A program made the position numbers and the translations under genes. DNA of 64,000 nt. Source: Montifringilla adamsi. Taxonomy: Eukaryota; Chordata; Aves; Passeriformes; Passeridae. Of the stretch, positions 9,686 through 21,242 are shown in pieces. How positions within the stretch are numbered: position 1 is the first letter of the stretch; every line of letters begins with the position of its first letter. Under the pieces are notes generated by a model that was not told where the DNA came from, did no database searches, and saw only the letters and a program-made list of their open reading frames with translations. The stretch covers positions 1,608,119 to 1,672,118 of the forward strand of contig JAGGNK010012559.1 in the NCBI GenBank assembly GCA_017590115.1, given 5' to 3'.

Positions 9686-10216
9686 TGAGAAACGACTGCT
9701 CACTTAAAAATGTTAAAAGGTTAATTAAACCTTAACAAAAATTACAACAAAAAGACTAAATAAGGAAAAAATGCAGTGCTGGGAGCTGCCCTCGTGGCTG
9801 CCTACTGCCTGCCCAGTTCATCTTCAAGATGGATGCTCTGTCTTTTGTACCCCGGGGGTTGCACCAGCCAGCCCTGGTCCCTCCCAGAGTCTGTCAGTCA
9901 GCTCTTCTTTGCCATTTCTCGGTGGAGACTGCTTTCTTCTAACTTGATTTGAGGTCAGGTGTTGCCATGCCTCACCCCCTAAGCACCAAGCTTTTCCATT
10001 CCCACCTGCCCCATGCAAGGGACACACGTGCACAGCTTCTTTTACCTGTCCTAGACAACCCCGGCTGCCTGATGGCAGCAATACAGGGGGAAAAGGGAGC
10101 TATGGGGAGAACAGGGGACATCTAAACTATAATAACATAACTAGACATCATTAAAGCTTCTCTTAATATTCTCCCTTCATTGCGAGAGCCAATCATCTGG
10201 TTATCCATCTCTAACA
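9686..10216 (-). mobile_element. Solo LTR-like element of an endogenous retrovirus
   Basis: On the + strand the segment starts TGAGAAACGACTGCTCAC and ends in CTCTAACA, so TG...CA bound it. Read on the minus strand it carries a poly(A)-like region just before the TG end. It aligns along its length with 12122-12542 at clearly diverged identity. No gag or pol frame is next to it. Confidence 0.6.
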
Positions 10217-10429
10217 GCTTCCTCCAAAACATCCCGCTGCTCTGGGCTCCCTGCGGGCACAAAGGAGCAGGAACCCAGCATGGAGCTGGGGGCAAACACG
10301 CCGCAGCCCTTCAAGGAATTCCTTCCCCATCGGCAGGGAAAACAGGATGCAGGCCACATTCCTGCTCGCATAGACAAGGCTCTCCACAGCAGCACAAACA
10401 CATTGCTCCGTTCCAATTAAACCCCGGCT
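10217..10429. other. Intergenic, no gene seen
   Basis: Short non-repetitive spacer after the LTR. Confidence 0.6.
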
Positions 10430-10600
10430 TTATATCACCTTGCTGCTGATAAGGCTCTGATTAATGGAAGAATTGTCTTTTTATTTTTTCCCAATAAAGT
10501 CCCTGGTGTTAATTGTTTTTTCCCTCTCGCATTTCTCATTTCAAAGGCGCTTTCGAGGAGGGCTGCTGATTGTGCTGGAAGTGGTGTGGGAACACTTAGT
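10430..10600. promoter_or_regulatory. Candidate regulatory block (AT-rich, non-repetitive)
   Basis: The block contains CTGATAAGG (GATA-type), GATTAATGG and TTAATTG words and a CAATAAAG. It is not similar to any repeat in the window. The role is speculative. Confidence 0.22.
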
Positions 10601-11226
10601 CTCTTCCTGGTTTTGTTTTTTGGGGCTAAGTGCTGCCACCGAGAGCAGCAGGTCCAACAGACAAATCAGCCCAGCAAGATCCTGCCCTGGTGCCTCCCGA
10701 TAAACAAGTGCAGATTCATGTGTTTGTCCATGACACAGAAAGTGCCAGAACAATGATTTGGTGACTTTTGCCAGGGTTGTTTCCTCTGCACAGCCAACTT
10801 CCCTGGCGGAGCCTCAGCAGCGTAGCAACAGCTCAGCAAAACAAAAGCCAACCACGGCGAGGCTTTAGGAAAACATTATCCCGGTCCGAAGGGTGGGGCA
10901 CTGCTTTCCAGAGGAGCTGGGACCGGCCCCAACGGCCCGGGCTGCCTCCTGAACGCCAGGAGCGTCAGCCAAGCTCCCGGGAAGAGCTGTGGATCCACGG
11001 GACAGGCGGCTGCTGCGCCATGCCCGATGTCCACGTGTGTCACATGAGGGGCACAGGCTGGAATCTCCAGGCAAAAATGGGTTTTTTAGTCACGCAAGAG
11101 CCTCTCCTCTCTGGAGTGATGGTAGGTGGGAATGGCTCCATTGGCACCTGAGGGGCAGGGTGTGAGCACAGAGCCACGGGCAGGGGTCCCTGCTCAGGGG
11201 GACACACCTGGCCCTGCCTCTGCCCT
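10601..11226. other. Intergenic, no gene seen
   Basis: Moderately GC-rich sequence with a CpG-richer patch at about 10850-11000. No exon is recognised. Confidence 0.65.
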
Positions 11227-11600
11227 GGTACAGGTGAGAAATCAGGTGAGAAAACAGGCCCTACAGATCCTGGCTCAGGTATGAACTCAGGAAAAAAATC
11301 ACGTCCTACAAATCCTGACTCGGGTATGAACTCAGACCCTACAGATCCTGGATCAGGTATGAATTCAGGTAAGAAATCAAGTGAGAAACCAGGCCCTACA
11401 GATCCTGGCTCAGGTAGGACTCAGGTAAAAACTCAGGCCCTCCAGATCCTGATTCAGGTAAGATCTCAGGCCCGATAGACCCAGGCTTAGTAAGAACTCA
11501 GCAAAACTCAGGCTCTGCAGACTCTGTCTCAGGTAAGAAATGGAATCAGGCTCTGCAGATGCTGGCTCAGTGAGAACTCAGGCCCTGCAGACCCCAACCC
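11227..11600 (+). repeat. Diverged minisatellite rich in CAGGTAAG-like motifs
   Basis: Repeated words CCCTACAGATCCTGGCTCAG, then GTATGAACTCAG or GTAAGAA, recur about eight to ten times with variable spacing. Many copies create the splice-donor consensus CAG-GTRAG. The unit is decayed and not in a constant frame. Confidence 0.85.
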
Positions 11601-11727
11601 CAGCAGCTCTGACACCAGAGCCAGCAGGGACACGTGGCACTCAGCCCCTGAAGTGCCCTGGAGCATCTCTCTGGACACTGCCACCACCCTGGGGACACTC
11701 ACGAGGAGACAGTGCTGCATGCCAGAT

Positions 11728-11904
11728 CCACACCTGGGACCTGGAGCTTCTCCCCACCAGGGCCAGCACAGGGAAAGCCCAGCCAAGGTTCAGAGGGAGG
11801 GGGTGTGGAGGAGAACACACCTGGGACCTGGAGCTTCTCCCCACCAGGGCCAGCACAGGGAAAGCCCAGCCAAGGACTCGGGGGGATGGGGTGTGGAGGA
11901 GACC
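11728..11904 (+). repeat. 87-bp tandem duplication
   Basis: CACCTGGGACCTGGAGCTTC recurs at 11731 and 11818 with nearly identical following sequence (CCAGGGCCAGCACAGGGAAA). Confidence 0.93.
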
Positions 11905-12121
11905 AGGCAAAGCCAGGCCTGATAAAGCAGGAGGAGATTGTGACAGGGAAGGGTCCAGCCAATCCAGGCCAAGGGGAAGGAGTTAAAATGCTCAGCTCAA
12001 AAGCCCTGCCTGGTGCACTGCAGGAGGTTCTCATGCTGTGAGAACCTGCAGGGAACTTCCAGCTCTCTGTGCTCTGTGCCCTGGGCTTCTCCTGTTTGAT
12101 GATGTCAGCTAGTCCCCACGG

Positions 12122-12542
12122 TGAGAAATGATCCTCACTTCCAAAAAAATTTAAAATGTTTATTAAAACCTTATCAAAAACACAACAGAAGACTGAATAG
12201 AGAAAATATTACAGCGCCAGGAGCAGAGGATTTCCCCACCATGTGCTCACCACACCATGGAGGTTTCCCCTTTTAACCCTTTGGCCCCTCCCAAAGTTCT
12301 GTCCATCGACTCCTCCTTCCCTGCCCAGTGCTGAGATCACTGCCTGACACCTTGATTGGGGGGCAGCTGTTGCCATGGCAACGAGCCCCCCCTCCCAAAT
12401 GTCCCAAACCCAGGGCACCCCTGAGAACAACACAGGGGAGTAAAACACAACTGTGAATCTATAAAACTTCTCCTGACATATATACAGGATATTTGCCTTT
12501 TATTGTGAGAGTCACCCATGGCACTGCTCATCTGTCTCACCA
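12122..12542 (-). mobile_element. Solo LTR-like element, related to the one at 9686
   Basis: The start TGAGAAATGATCCTCAC and the end GTGAGAGTC...GTCTCACCA correspond to the ends of the 9686 element. The interior (TTTATTAAAACCTTATCAAA) also corresponds. On the minus strand it carries AATAAA (minus strand of TTTATT). Same family, same orientation, clearly diverged. Confidence 0.62.
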
Positions 12543-12599
12543 CCATCACATCTGCTCCAGCTGTGCAGCCCTGTCCCACTCACTGCTCCCTGGCTGTGC

Positions 12600-12849
12600 T
12601 GTTGGATGACTGAGTGCCTTCCCTCAGTCAGGGCAGCCTTTCCCCTTCCTCCTCCATTTCCACATTTGAAGCTTTCTGCACTTTCTTTTGCACCTTTCCA
12701 CCCTGCTGCTGTGCCCTCCTGCTCCACTTTCCCTTCCCCTTCCTTTATCTCCCAGCCTTTTTGTTCACTGATTAATTCAATTTTCCTCCTTTCACTTTTT
12801 CCTCTCCGCTTTTCCTTGCACTTTCCACAGCAGGCAAGTTTTTAGATTT

Positions 12850-12852
<3 letters not shown>
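12600..12852 (+). repeat. CT-rich low-complexity tract
   Basis: Pyrimidine-rich sequence (CCTTCCTCCTCC, CTTTCCCTTCCCCTTCCTTT) leads to the poly-A run before the gap. No gene is seen. Confidence 0.7.
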
Positions 12853-12887
<35 letters not shown>

Positions 12888-13165
12888 NNNNNNNNNNNNN
12901 NNNNNNNNNNNNNNNNNNNNNNNNNNNNNNNNNNNNNNNNNNNNNNNNNNNNNNNNNNNNNNNNNNNNNNNNNNNNNNNNNNNNNNNNNNNNNNNNNNNN
13001 NNNNNNNNNNNNNNNNNNNNNNNNNNNNNNNNNNNNNNNNNNNNNNNNNNNNNNNNNNNNNNNNNNNNNNNNNNNNNNNNNNNNNNNNNNNNNNNNNNNN
13101 NNNNNNNNNNNNNNNNNNNNNNNNNNNNNNNNNNNNNNNNNNNNNNNNNNNNNNNAAAAAAAAAA
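12853..13165. other. Assembly gap (N at 12888-13155) inside a poly-A run
   Basis: About 35 A bases precede 268 N and ten A bases follow. The homopolymer probably stopped sequencing or assembly. The true length and content are unknown. Confidence 0.97.
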
Positions 13166-13595
13166 TAGGACAACAGGAAAGAAAAGGGATGGGGTAGAAA
13201 GGTCAAGACAGGAGATGTGGAGCAGTGAAAAAGAAAGAAGCAGCAGGAAAGAGCACCCCAATCACACTTCTGGGGTGGGCAGTAATGAGTTGGCCTCATT
13301 TGTATGAAATATTTATATTAAATGTATTGCAATTACATTACTGAAGGCACCCAGCCACAGGCAGAACCCACCCCCAGCCCAGGGAGTGAGCAGCTCATGT
13401 CCCACTGCTCGGGGGGGCTTTCTCCAGGGCACAGGGCCTGAGCCCAAGCTCTTTCCTGAGCTGTTTTTGAGCTCTCATTGTTTTTGTGGTGTTTTCCCAG
13501 GCTCCAGTGGGATAAACCAGCTGGGAATGGCCTCGTGGGATACTCTCAGGATGAGCCATGAGGGCAGGAGTGCCCTGAGGAGCCAGGGAAAGGTG
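13166..13595. other. Intergenic, purine-rich then unique
   Basis: Purine-rich sequence right after the gap (13166-13255), then ordinary spacer. No gene is seen. Confidence 0.6.
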
Positions 13596-14455
13596 GCACC
13601 AATTCTGTGCCCAGCTCTGGGTGCCGTGCTGGGCACGGGACCCTCTCACACCACAGGCACAGCCTCTGGGGGTTGTGAGTGGGAGATTTGGGCTGCTCGT
13701 GAGCTTGGCCAAAGTCTCCTTGAGCAGATTCATGGCAAGTGTTTGGTCCAGCAGTGAAAGGAGCCATAACAGTGATCAGGGAGAATTCTCCAGCCTGAAC
13801 TGAGCAAAGTGTCAAACCAGATGGGTCCTTCCAACCTCACAGTGCCACTGCAAAGAAAGGGGAGGATGGAAGAGGAATTTTGGGTATGATGGAGAGAACT
13901 GGCAAAGAAGATTCCCACTGCAAAGACAGGGGAAGATGTAAGAGGAATTTTGGGTATGATAGAGAGAACTGGCAAAGAAGATTCCCACTGCAAAGGAAGG
14001 GGAGGATGTAAGAGGAATTTTGGGCATGATGGAGAGACGGCACCAATTCTGTGCCCAGCTCTGGGTGCCGTGCTGGGCACGGGACCCTCTCACACCACAG
14101 GCACAGCCTCTGGGGGCTGTGAGTGGGAGATTTGGGCTGCTCGTGAGCTTGGCCAAAGTCTCCTTGAGCAGATTCATGGCAAGTGTTTGGTCCAGCAGTG
14201 AAAGGAGCCATAACAGTGATCAGGGAGAATTCTCCAGCCTGAACTGAGCAAAGTGTCAAACCAGATGGGTCCTTCCAACCTCACAGTGCCACTGCAAAGA
14301 AAGGGGAGGATGGAAGAGGAATTTTGGGTATGATGGAGAGAACTGGCAAAGAAGATTCCCACTGCAAAGGAAGGGGAGGATGTAAGAGGAGGGGAGGATG
14401 TAAGAGGAATTTTGGGTATGATGGAGAGAACTGGCAAAGCAGATCCCTGGGCAGA
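13596..14455 (+). repeat. 444-bp tandem duplication with nested ~68-bp repeats
   Basis: GCACCAATTCTGTGCCCAGC starts at 13596 and again at 14040, and the copies remain nearly identical for about 400 bases. Inside each copy a shorter unit (ACTGCAAAGAAAGGGGAGGA, then GAATTTTGGGTATGATGGAG) is repeated two to three times. The GGTCCTTCCAACCTCACAG stretch resembles a CR1 tail. Confidence 0.93.
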
Positions 14456-15299
14456 GGGGTGGGTGTTCTGTGGAAACGGCAGTCACATCCTGCCCCTTGA
14501 GGGCTTTTTCCTTCTCAGCCTGCTTTCTGACCTATAAAACCTCAGGTGAAAGGTGCTGAGCAAATACAGAGCTCCTACACATGTCCTAAATCTGGAGAGG
14601 AATTAGCCCTTTTTGCTGCCATGGGAATGTGCCAGCTCTCAGACACAGCAGGGAGGAGGGGGCTCAGCAGGGCCTCACCCCCCTGCCCTGGAGATTTGTG
14701 GGCACACTCTGTGTGTGCCATCCCTGGGCAAAGAGGAGCCCAAGTGCCTGAGGCTGCTGCCCCTTTGCACCTCCTCCTTTTGCCTTTCTCCTCAGCTACA
14801 CCTCGAGCTGCTCCTGCAAGCTCACCTCGCTCTGGCTGCTGAGAGAGGAGCTGGAGGGCTGCCATGGGGGCAGTTGGGGAGTTCTCAGGGCTGTGACTCA
14901 CGGCTCTGGGAAAGAGATGAAAATTGGGGGAAAATGAAGTGCAGCTACTTCAATAAAGACATGTGTAAGTTGCAGTTCCGGAGAGCACACGGTTCAGCTG
15001 CTGTTTTATGGGTCATATCCCCAGAGGGCTTTGTAAAGTACTTTTCTCTCTTAGCTCAGAAATGTTAAAGATCACGAATCTGTATAAAAATGACTCCAGT
15101 TTAATGCTGACTTCAACATCTGGCTGGGTAGAGAATGTCAGTGTGGGTCTATTGAAAGGCTTTTTTTTGATTCTGAGCCAGCAAATGTCACGTTTGAAGT
15201 GTGCTGTTCAACAGGGAGTCTCTGTGGAAAGAGCCGAGTCTCACATCCCACCATCAACCCAGGAACTGGGATTTAAGGAAGATGTCAAATGCAGGTTGT
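14456..15299. other. Intergenic, no gene seen
   Basis: Non-repetitive. The block 14930-15190 is AT-richer and could be a conserved element. No exon is recognised. Confidence 0.6.
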
Positions 15300-15655
15300 A
15301 ACTCCAATTGCTGCATCCAGGTTTTGGGGAGGGATCCCCTTTCCAGTGAAAAGCCTGGAGTTTCAGCCCACCTGGGTGTAGTGCCAGACTCTGTGCAAGG
15401 GTGCCCAGGACAGGATGAGGAGCAGTGGCCATGTAATAAAACACAAGTTCCAACCTCGACATGACAGGGGACTTCTTTCCATGGAGCATGGGAACAGCTG
15501 CCCAGGGAGGGTGTGAAGTCTCCCTTCTGGGACATCCCAAACCCACCTGGATGTGTTCCTGTGTCCCCTGCTCCAGGCAGCCCTGCTAGGGCAGAACTGT
15601 GATGCCAGAGGTCCCTCCCAACCCAAATATTCCGTGATTCTGGGATTCTGTGGGC
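15300..15655 (+). mobile_element. CR1 LINE 3' fragment
   Basis: GAACAGCTGCCCAGGGAGGG, CACCTGGATGTGTTCCTGTG, GGTCCCTCCCAACCC and GTGATTCTGGGATTCTGTG appear in the order of a CR1 3' end. The left limit is uncertain. Confidence 0.78.
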
Positions 15656-16578
15656 AGCTGTTTGTGAGATCTTGGGCAGAAACCCACTTTTCTGCCCCGT
15701 GAAGCCCTCCAGGCTCCTCGGTGTGTTTTTGGCACCCTGGGAGCCCAGTTCCCACTGCCTGGGCTGAGCTGGATCTGCCCTCTTGGATCAGGGGAGAGGG
15801 AGAGCCTGGGCAAGCTGGAACAGCACTTCCACGTCTGATGCTTCGTTCAAGGGCTGCTCTCTCTGTGTCACCTTTGAATTTTCGCCAATTAGCCTCTAGA
15901 GTGTGATTTAAATATTGTTGCTAATGTTAATGGAGGGTGTGCATGGTTTTGTATTTACAGCTCGCCCGCAGGCTTGGAATAACACTTGTCATCCAGACAG
16001 GAGCAGGAGCAGCAGGGTCAGAGTGCTGGCGGTGGAGAGGAAAGGTTTGCTGCCCATCAGAGATGCCCAGCCCTCCTTGAGGTCCTGCTCAATCAGCAAA
16101 ATGGATAATTTTGTAGCTCTGTTTCTGCAGAACCCCTTAAAATGGGTGAATTTCATCCCTGGTGTGAGTTTTCAAGTGTCCCCAGGAAGCCTCTGGTGGG
16201 GAAGGAGAACAAGACAGGTCCTGGTGTTCCCTGGTGTCCTGAGCGTGGAAGAAGCCCCTTGGCAGTGGGATCAGAGCAGTGATTTGCTCAGACCATCCCA
16301 CCCTGTGCAGCTCTCAGCCAGAGAATGAACCCCTGCTCCCAGCACATGGGAAACCCTCCCCAGCTGGATGGGGTGGGAGGGGATGGTGCTGGGGTTTGCA
16401 GTACAAGCAGGGGCAATTAGAGGTTCCTCTATGGGTCTTGGTGCTGCTCCAGCAGAAGGCATTCATCATTGTGAGGTTCAGAGCCTAAAAATGGGGTGGA
16501 AATCAGATACTGAGAGAGAGATGCTGCTCCCAGGGCAAGGAGTGAAGCCACTGCAGCTGCACAGAGTGGAGAACCAGG
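15656..16578. other. Intergenic, no gene seen
   Basis: Non-repetitive spacer with short overlapping frames only. Confidence 0.65.
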
Positions 16579-16895
16579 GATGTCACAGTTTAAAACTGCA
16601 TTAATTAGCTGTGCTGGGTAATGAGCTCCAGGTAAGCACATCCTGCATGAAACTCTCTGTCCCCTGTGCTGGGGACAGGGAGGGAGGTGCCACTGGCTCA
16701 GCCTGTGCTGGGAATTGTCATTGCTGAGTGCCTCTGGAAGCACAGCCTGGAAAACAGGGTGTGAACACCTTGCTGAGCATCTGTCCCTGTGAATTAGTGG
16801 GAAAACACCTCAAGGGCTGGTTTCTGAGGGGGAGAATGACAAAGCTGATCTGGGAGACTTTCCCAGACTCTGGGATCTCGTCTTGCCTGTGGTGG
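16579..16895 (+). repeat. Duplicated segment, copy B (partner at 7622-7938)
   Basis: It matches copy A from CACAGTTTAAAACTGCATTA to TCTTGCCTGTGGTGG with only a few changes. Unlike copy A, no minisatellite follows. The homology ends abruptly at both sides. Confidence 0.9.
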
Positions 16896-17036
16896 TGCCT
16901 GTTTGCTGCTCCCCTTGGGCTGGGAATGCTGGTGATCACCAGCACGAGGTGTGTGGGGAGAGCTCTGCCTGAATTTCCTGCAGGATAACTCAAGGACTGT
17001 CAGCAAGCAGAGATTTCTGGGATCACAGTCACCATT

Positions 17037-17290
17037 TCACAGAATCATCAAGGTTGGGAAAACACCTCCAAGATGACCAAGTCCAACCTTTGGTTGAATC
17101 CCACCACGTCACTAAGCCAGCCAGGAAGTGCCACCTCTGCTTGGTTTTTGAGCACTTCCAGGGATGGTGACCCCCCCCACTGCCCTGAGCAGCCTTTTCT
17201 GATTCCTGACCACTCTTCCAGAGAAGAAATTTTTCCTAATGCCCAACCTGAACCTCCCCAGTGCCCACCTAGATCTTCCCACCCGTTAGG
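17037..17290 (-). mobile_element. CR1 LINE 3' fragment (minus strand)
   Basis: CACAGAATCATCAAGGTTGG, ACCTCCAAGATGACCAAGTC, GAGCACTTCCAGGGATGGTG and AGAGAAGAAATTTTTCCTAA follow in the order of a reversed CR1 3' end. Confidence 0.88.
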
Positions 17291-18735
17291 TATGGCATTT
17301 CCATACCCACATCATTTCTGAATTTCACTTTCACTTTCAGTGTGAGCAGCCTGGCTGGGCACAGGGGACCAGGACAGCCTCTCTTCATCCTCACAGATGG
17401 ATCCATCAGCTTTGTGCTCCACTTCCTCTCGAGCCTGTGTCTCCAGAGACAGTGGGGGATGCTGTGCTGGAGAAGAGGATGCTGGTGCTGCAGCCCAGGG
17501 ATCCTGGTGGCACCATCTTGGCAGCAATTCTGACACTGATAAGAGAGTTTTGCTTACAGGTGCAATCAGGCAGGAATGCAGGACAATCTATCCTTCTGTT
17601 GACCTACCTGTGACAGTGATCTAGAAACTATTGGGTGTTTAAAGAAGCAATTTTGAACTCAAGGGATGGTGCTTCAAGGAAAGCTGTTATGGTTTATTGT
17701 CACTGGAACTCTCATCCTGTTCTGGGACTGTGAATGATTAACTCCATGTGCTGTAGTGTGAATGAATTTTGTGCATTTTTTATAACTGTGTTTGTTGCTG
17801 GAAAAGCCAGGCCCAGCTTCTCAGAGTAAAGCCACCTGCAACTCCTGGATGGAGCCCCCCACTCAACACAAAAAAGTGGCTGGTGCAGAAGTTCTCAGTG
17901 TGAGCAGGGTTTGCAAGCAGCAGTGAAGGAGTTGGGGTGCAAAGCAGAACTCTGAGAGCTCCTGGGCACTGCCCAGGCTGAGCCAGCCATTCTTCCCAAA
18001 GCAAAAAGCACTTTAACATCACCTCAAAAGCCTCAAGTGTATTTTATGAGTTTCTTTTACTCTTAAAACCTGTGCCATCACTGGGCAAGGTGAGATGGTT
18101 CCCTCTGATGGGTAAAAATGGAGGAACTTCCACAGGGAGCAGCTGATCAGAGACACTGGCCTGAATGATCAAGAAAATGATCCTGATGATCTCCAGTTCT
18201 GGTCCCAGTCCACAGGGAATCATGCTTTTGCTCCAAGAATATCAGATCTGCCCTGGAAGTCAGGGGGAGGCTGCAAGGGCACGAGAAATCAAGAAATGTG
18301 AGCTTTAATCCTCTCCCAGAGTCAGCAAGAAAAGATGTCAACCATGGAATTCTGACAATAATGCCCAGATTCTGGGTAATCCATCTGGAGGAGGGACATG
18401 GAGAGACCACTTTGGTCACATTTTATTTTAACTGGGCAACTGCCTGAGACCTGCTGAGCTCTGAGGCACAAGGAGCAGGACAGGCAGTGCTGAGGGCACT
18501 GCCCGAGGCCAGCAGGGTGGTTTGGGGTTAAAAAAGAGCTGTAATTTCAGAGCAGAGCCATTTGAGTGGCCAGGTTTGTCTGTAGAAAAGAAATTAGCCT
18601 GGCTTTAGAAAAAACTAGTTTTGTTTTTGATAACCCCAGACCTGAAGAGCTGTCGTGGTGCCATGAGTAGGTCCCTGAACACCAGGAGATGTTTGCCAGA
18701 GCAGCTTTTTGTCCTGGTGTTGGTGTGGGGGTTTG
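17291..18735. other. Intergenic, no gene seen
   Basis: Mostly non-repetitive sequence. The AT-richer part at 17600-17790 carries no recognised motif cluster. No exon is recognised. Confidence 0.65.
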
Positions 18736-19400
18736 GACAGGGTGGAATATTCAATCCCTCCTGGAGAAAAGGGGAGTTCTTCCACTGGTGAAAAGAGTGA
18801 TGCTGCTCTAATCTTGCGCTGCAGGGCTGATCTGGGACTGTGATTTCTGTGGGCTCTGAATTCTGTTTTAGCTCCTCCAGAACACCTCAGATGAGATGGG
18901 ATTTTGTACCAAGGTGGGAACGAGACCCTCCAGCATGTCCTTCCATCCCAGAGCCCCAGGTTATCACCAGGCTTGGGGTAAGAAAACCTTCCCAAGCTGA
19001 GTTTGGCAGGTTCACAGCTTTCCTTCACTTATTCTGAAAAATAAGGAGACATCTCTTGATGAACTATGAGACAGGGTGGAATATTCAATTCCTCTTGGAG
19101 GAAAGCGGTTTCCTCCTTGGTCTCTGATAAATCAGTTGTTCTGAGCTAATCTTGTGCTTGCAGGGCTGATCTGGGACTTTGCTGTCTGTGGCTTGTGAAT
19201 TGAGTTCTGCCTCCTCTAGAACAGCCCAGATGAGACAGGATTTTGTACCAAGGTGGAACAGAGACCCTCCAGTGCCTCCTTCCATGCCCAGGGCCCCACC
19301 CTATCACCAGGTTGGTGGTAAGAAAACTTTTCTGAGCTGAATTTGGCAGCTTTCCTCCACTTACGCTGAAATACAGAGCCACAAGAGTTGCTGGGTTCAT
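18736..19400 (+). repeat. Tandem duplication, period 334 bp
   Basis: GACAGGGTGGAATATTCAAT starts at 18736 and at 19070. The copies share AGGGCTGATCTGGGACT, GGATTTTGTACCAAGGTGG and TATCACCAGG and differ by many substitutions and small indels. The duplication is therefore older than the 13.6-kb or 44-kb ones. The source element is not recognised. Confidence 0.9.
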
Positions 19401-20819
19401 CCCTCACCCAAACCATGTCCTGCTGTCAGGGAGACTCCAGGATTCAGATCTGGCCAGACAGTCAGACGTGCTGAGCACAGAGCTCTGCCCAGCAGCACCC
19501 TGTGGTGTTTTTCCCTAGGAAATGTTGATTTAACCCTCTCAGGAATCATCACTCCTCAGGGCAGTGCTGCTTTGAAGTGGTTACCAGCCTGCTGAGCAGT
19601 AAGTGCAGGGTGTGGTGTCTATCTGCGAGGCAAGGGTGGCATTCTGTTTCCTGGGGACAGAAGCTTTAATAAAGGGAGTTTCCCTCCTTGCAGTGGGCAG
19701 GTGTGAGGCAGCTGCTCTACTGGGGAGCCAGGTGAGATGCAAAATTTGGTGCAAAACCACAATGGAATGCTGCTTTTTGTTAAGGCCACTTCACACTTGT
19801 CCAGTGACACAAAGCTTAAGGGTCCAAGTCAGCAGGACACAGCACTGAGTGATTTAAGAAGTTTCTGCTGCTGTTCAGGACTGAATCAGACCTGCAGACC
19901 CAGCTCTGGTTTGTAGGGGATCTGCAGTGATGCTCACCTTGATGCCAAAAGGGTTAATTCAGTTTCTGCTGTGCCTGTGGACTTTTAGCAGGGAAACAAG
20001 CCAAGTAAAATCGGGTAACAGCCTGGATCTTCAGAGGCAGTGGCAGGAAAACACCTCACGTGTAGGCTGGAGCGTGGAGCAGGGGTAACTCCATGGGTCA
20101 GGGTTTGCACTGGAAACATTTTCCTGGCTATTTTTTCCCCGGCTTTGCCCCACCAGCTCTGCATTTGGTAAAACAACTGCCACCAGAGGCAGAGCTCCAG
20201 CTCATCCCTGCTGCAAAACAACCTGGTGAGGTGTGAGAGATGCTCCCTGCCCGTGCTGCAGCCGGTGCTTACTCATCCCACGGGGTGCAGAGCTGGTCCC
20301 TGGGCATTTGTGTTGGCAGCTCTGCTGGAACACCTTCCCTTTTGGCAGTAGTTATGTAAGGAGCTAAAAATGCTGGGGTGACTCACGGGTGTCTGAGCAG
20401 AGCTGTTGGAACAGGAATGGAGCAGTGAGTTCCCCCAGACACGGCTGCACACCAGGCCCTGCAGACCTCTCCCTGCTTGGTGCTGCCCCTGCTGAAGACC
20501 CTCTTGCTCCAGGGGATTCTCTTCCCTCTTACTCCCCACTCCTGCCCTCCAAACGATGTTGGAGCCCCTACAAAGCCGTGCCTCTGATCCCTCCAGCAAC
20601 CTTCACTGGGGCCATCCCAAACCCCTCTTATCTCTAGGCCTCCTGAATCCCATCTCCCTTTTTATCTTTTCTGCATTTCCATTCTCCTGCTCTCTTCCCA
20701 AGGAAAACTTCAGTCCAGAAGCCCCTGGAGTTAAGGGAGGATGGATCCAGGTTATTTTCCTTCTTCACAATCTTGTGCTATATCTGCTTGTGGGTACCTT
20801 GGTGTTTTATTCCTCCATC
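19401..20819. other. Intergenic, with a dispersed ~70-bp repeat at 19936-20006
   Basis: No gene is seen. The stretch beginning CACCTTGATGCCAAAAGGGT has a diverged match at 25246-25312 in the same orientation. Confidence 0.65.
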
Positions 20820-21242
20820 TGATGCCTTGTGAAAGCTGACCTAGAACAGAGACTAGACTGAGATAAAGAACAGAGCAGGGATTTATTAAAAGGATCTCCT
20901 CAATGGATCCACCTTGGGCAGCACAAGAGCCCAGCCAGGGCTGCACCCAAGATGAACCCAAATGGTCCCAAAATGCACGAGCGCTCACGGGGTCTCTCCC
21001 TGGGATCAGCTCTGCTCCATGTGCACATTGCAGTTCATTGTCCAATTCCAGCTTTAGCCCATGCAGTCCCGTCCTGCTTGTTTTTCTCTCTCCAGCCCAT
21101 GTTGTTTGTGCTCTTGGGGCTGAGATTTGGATCATTTGTCCTTGGTGCCCAGCTAGAGCAGGAATTGTTTTGTCTCCTTGCTCTGTGCAGAGAGCTCTCC
21201 ATCCCATAATGAGAAGCTCAGACCCACACACTAAAAGCAGCA
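20820..21242 (-). mobile_element. Solo LTR of an endogenous retrovirus (minus strand)
   Basis: On the + strand it begins TGATGCCTTGTGAAAGCTGA and ends CTAAAAGCAGCA, giving imperfect inverted ends (TGATGCCTT/TGCTGCTTT). On the minus strand the poly(A) signal AATAAA (TTTATT at 20881) is followed by a short R/U5-like end. No internal retroviral genes lie beside it and no clear target duplication was found. Confidence 0.68.

Noticed and set aside
9686..12542. A complete provirus between the two LTRs
   Set aside because: The 1.9-kb interior has no gag, pol or env-like frame and consists of minisatellites and unique sequence. The LTRs are too diverged for a recent pair.
12772..13299. Frames crossing the N gap
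   Set aside because: They consist of poly-Phe from an A-run and unknown residues.
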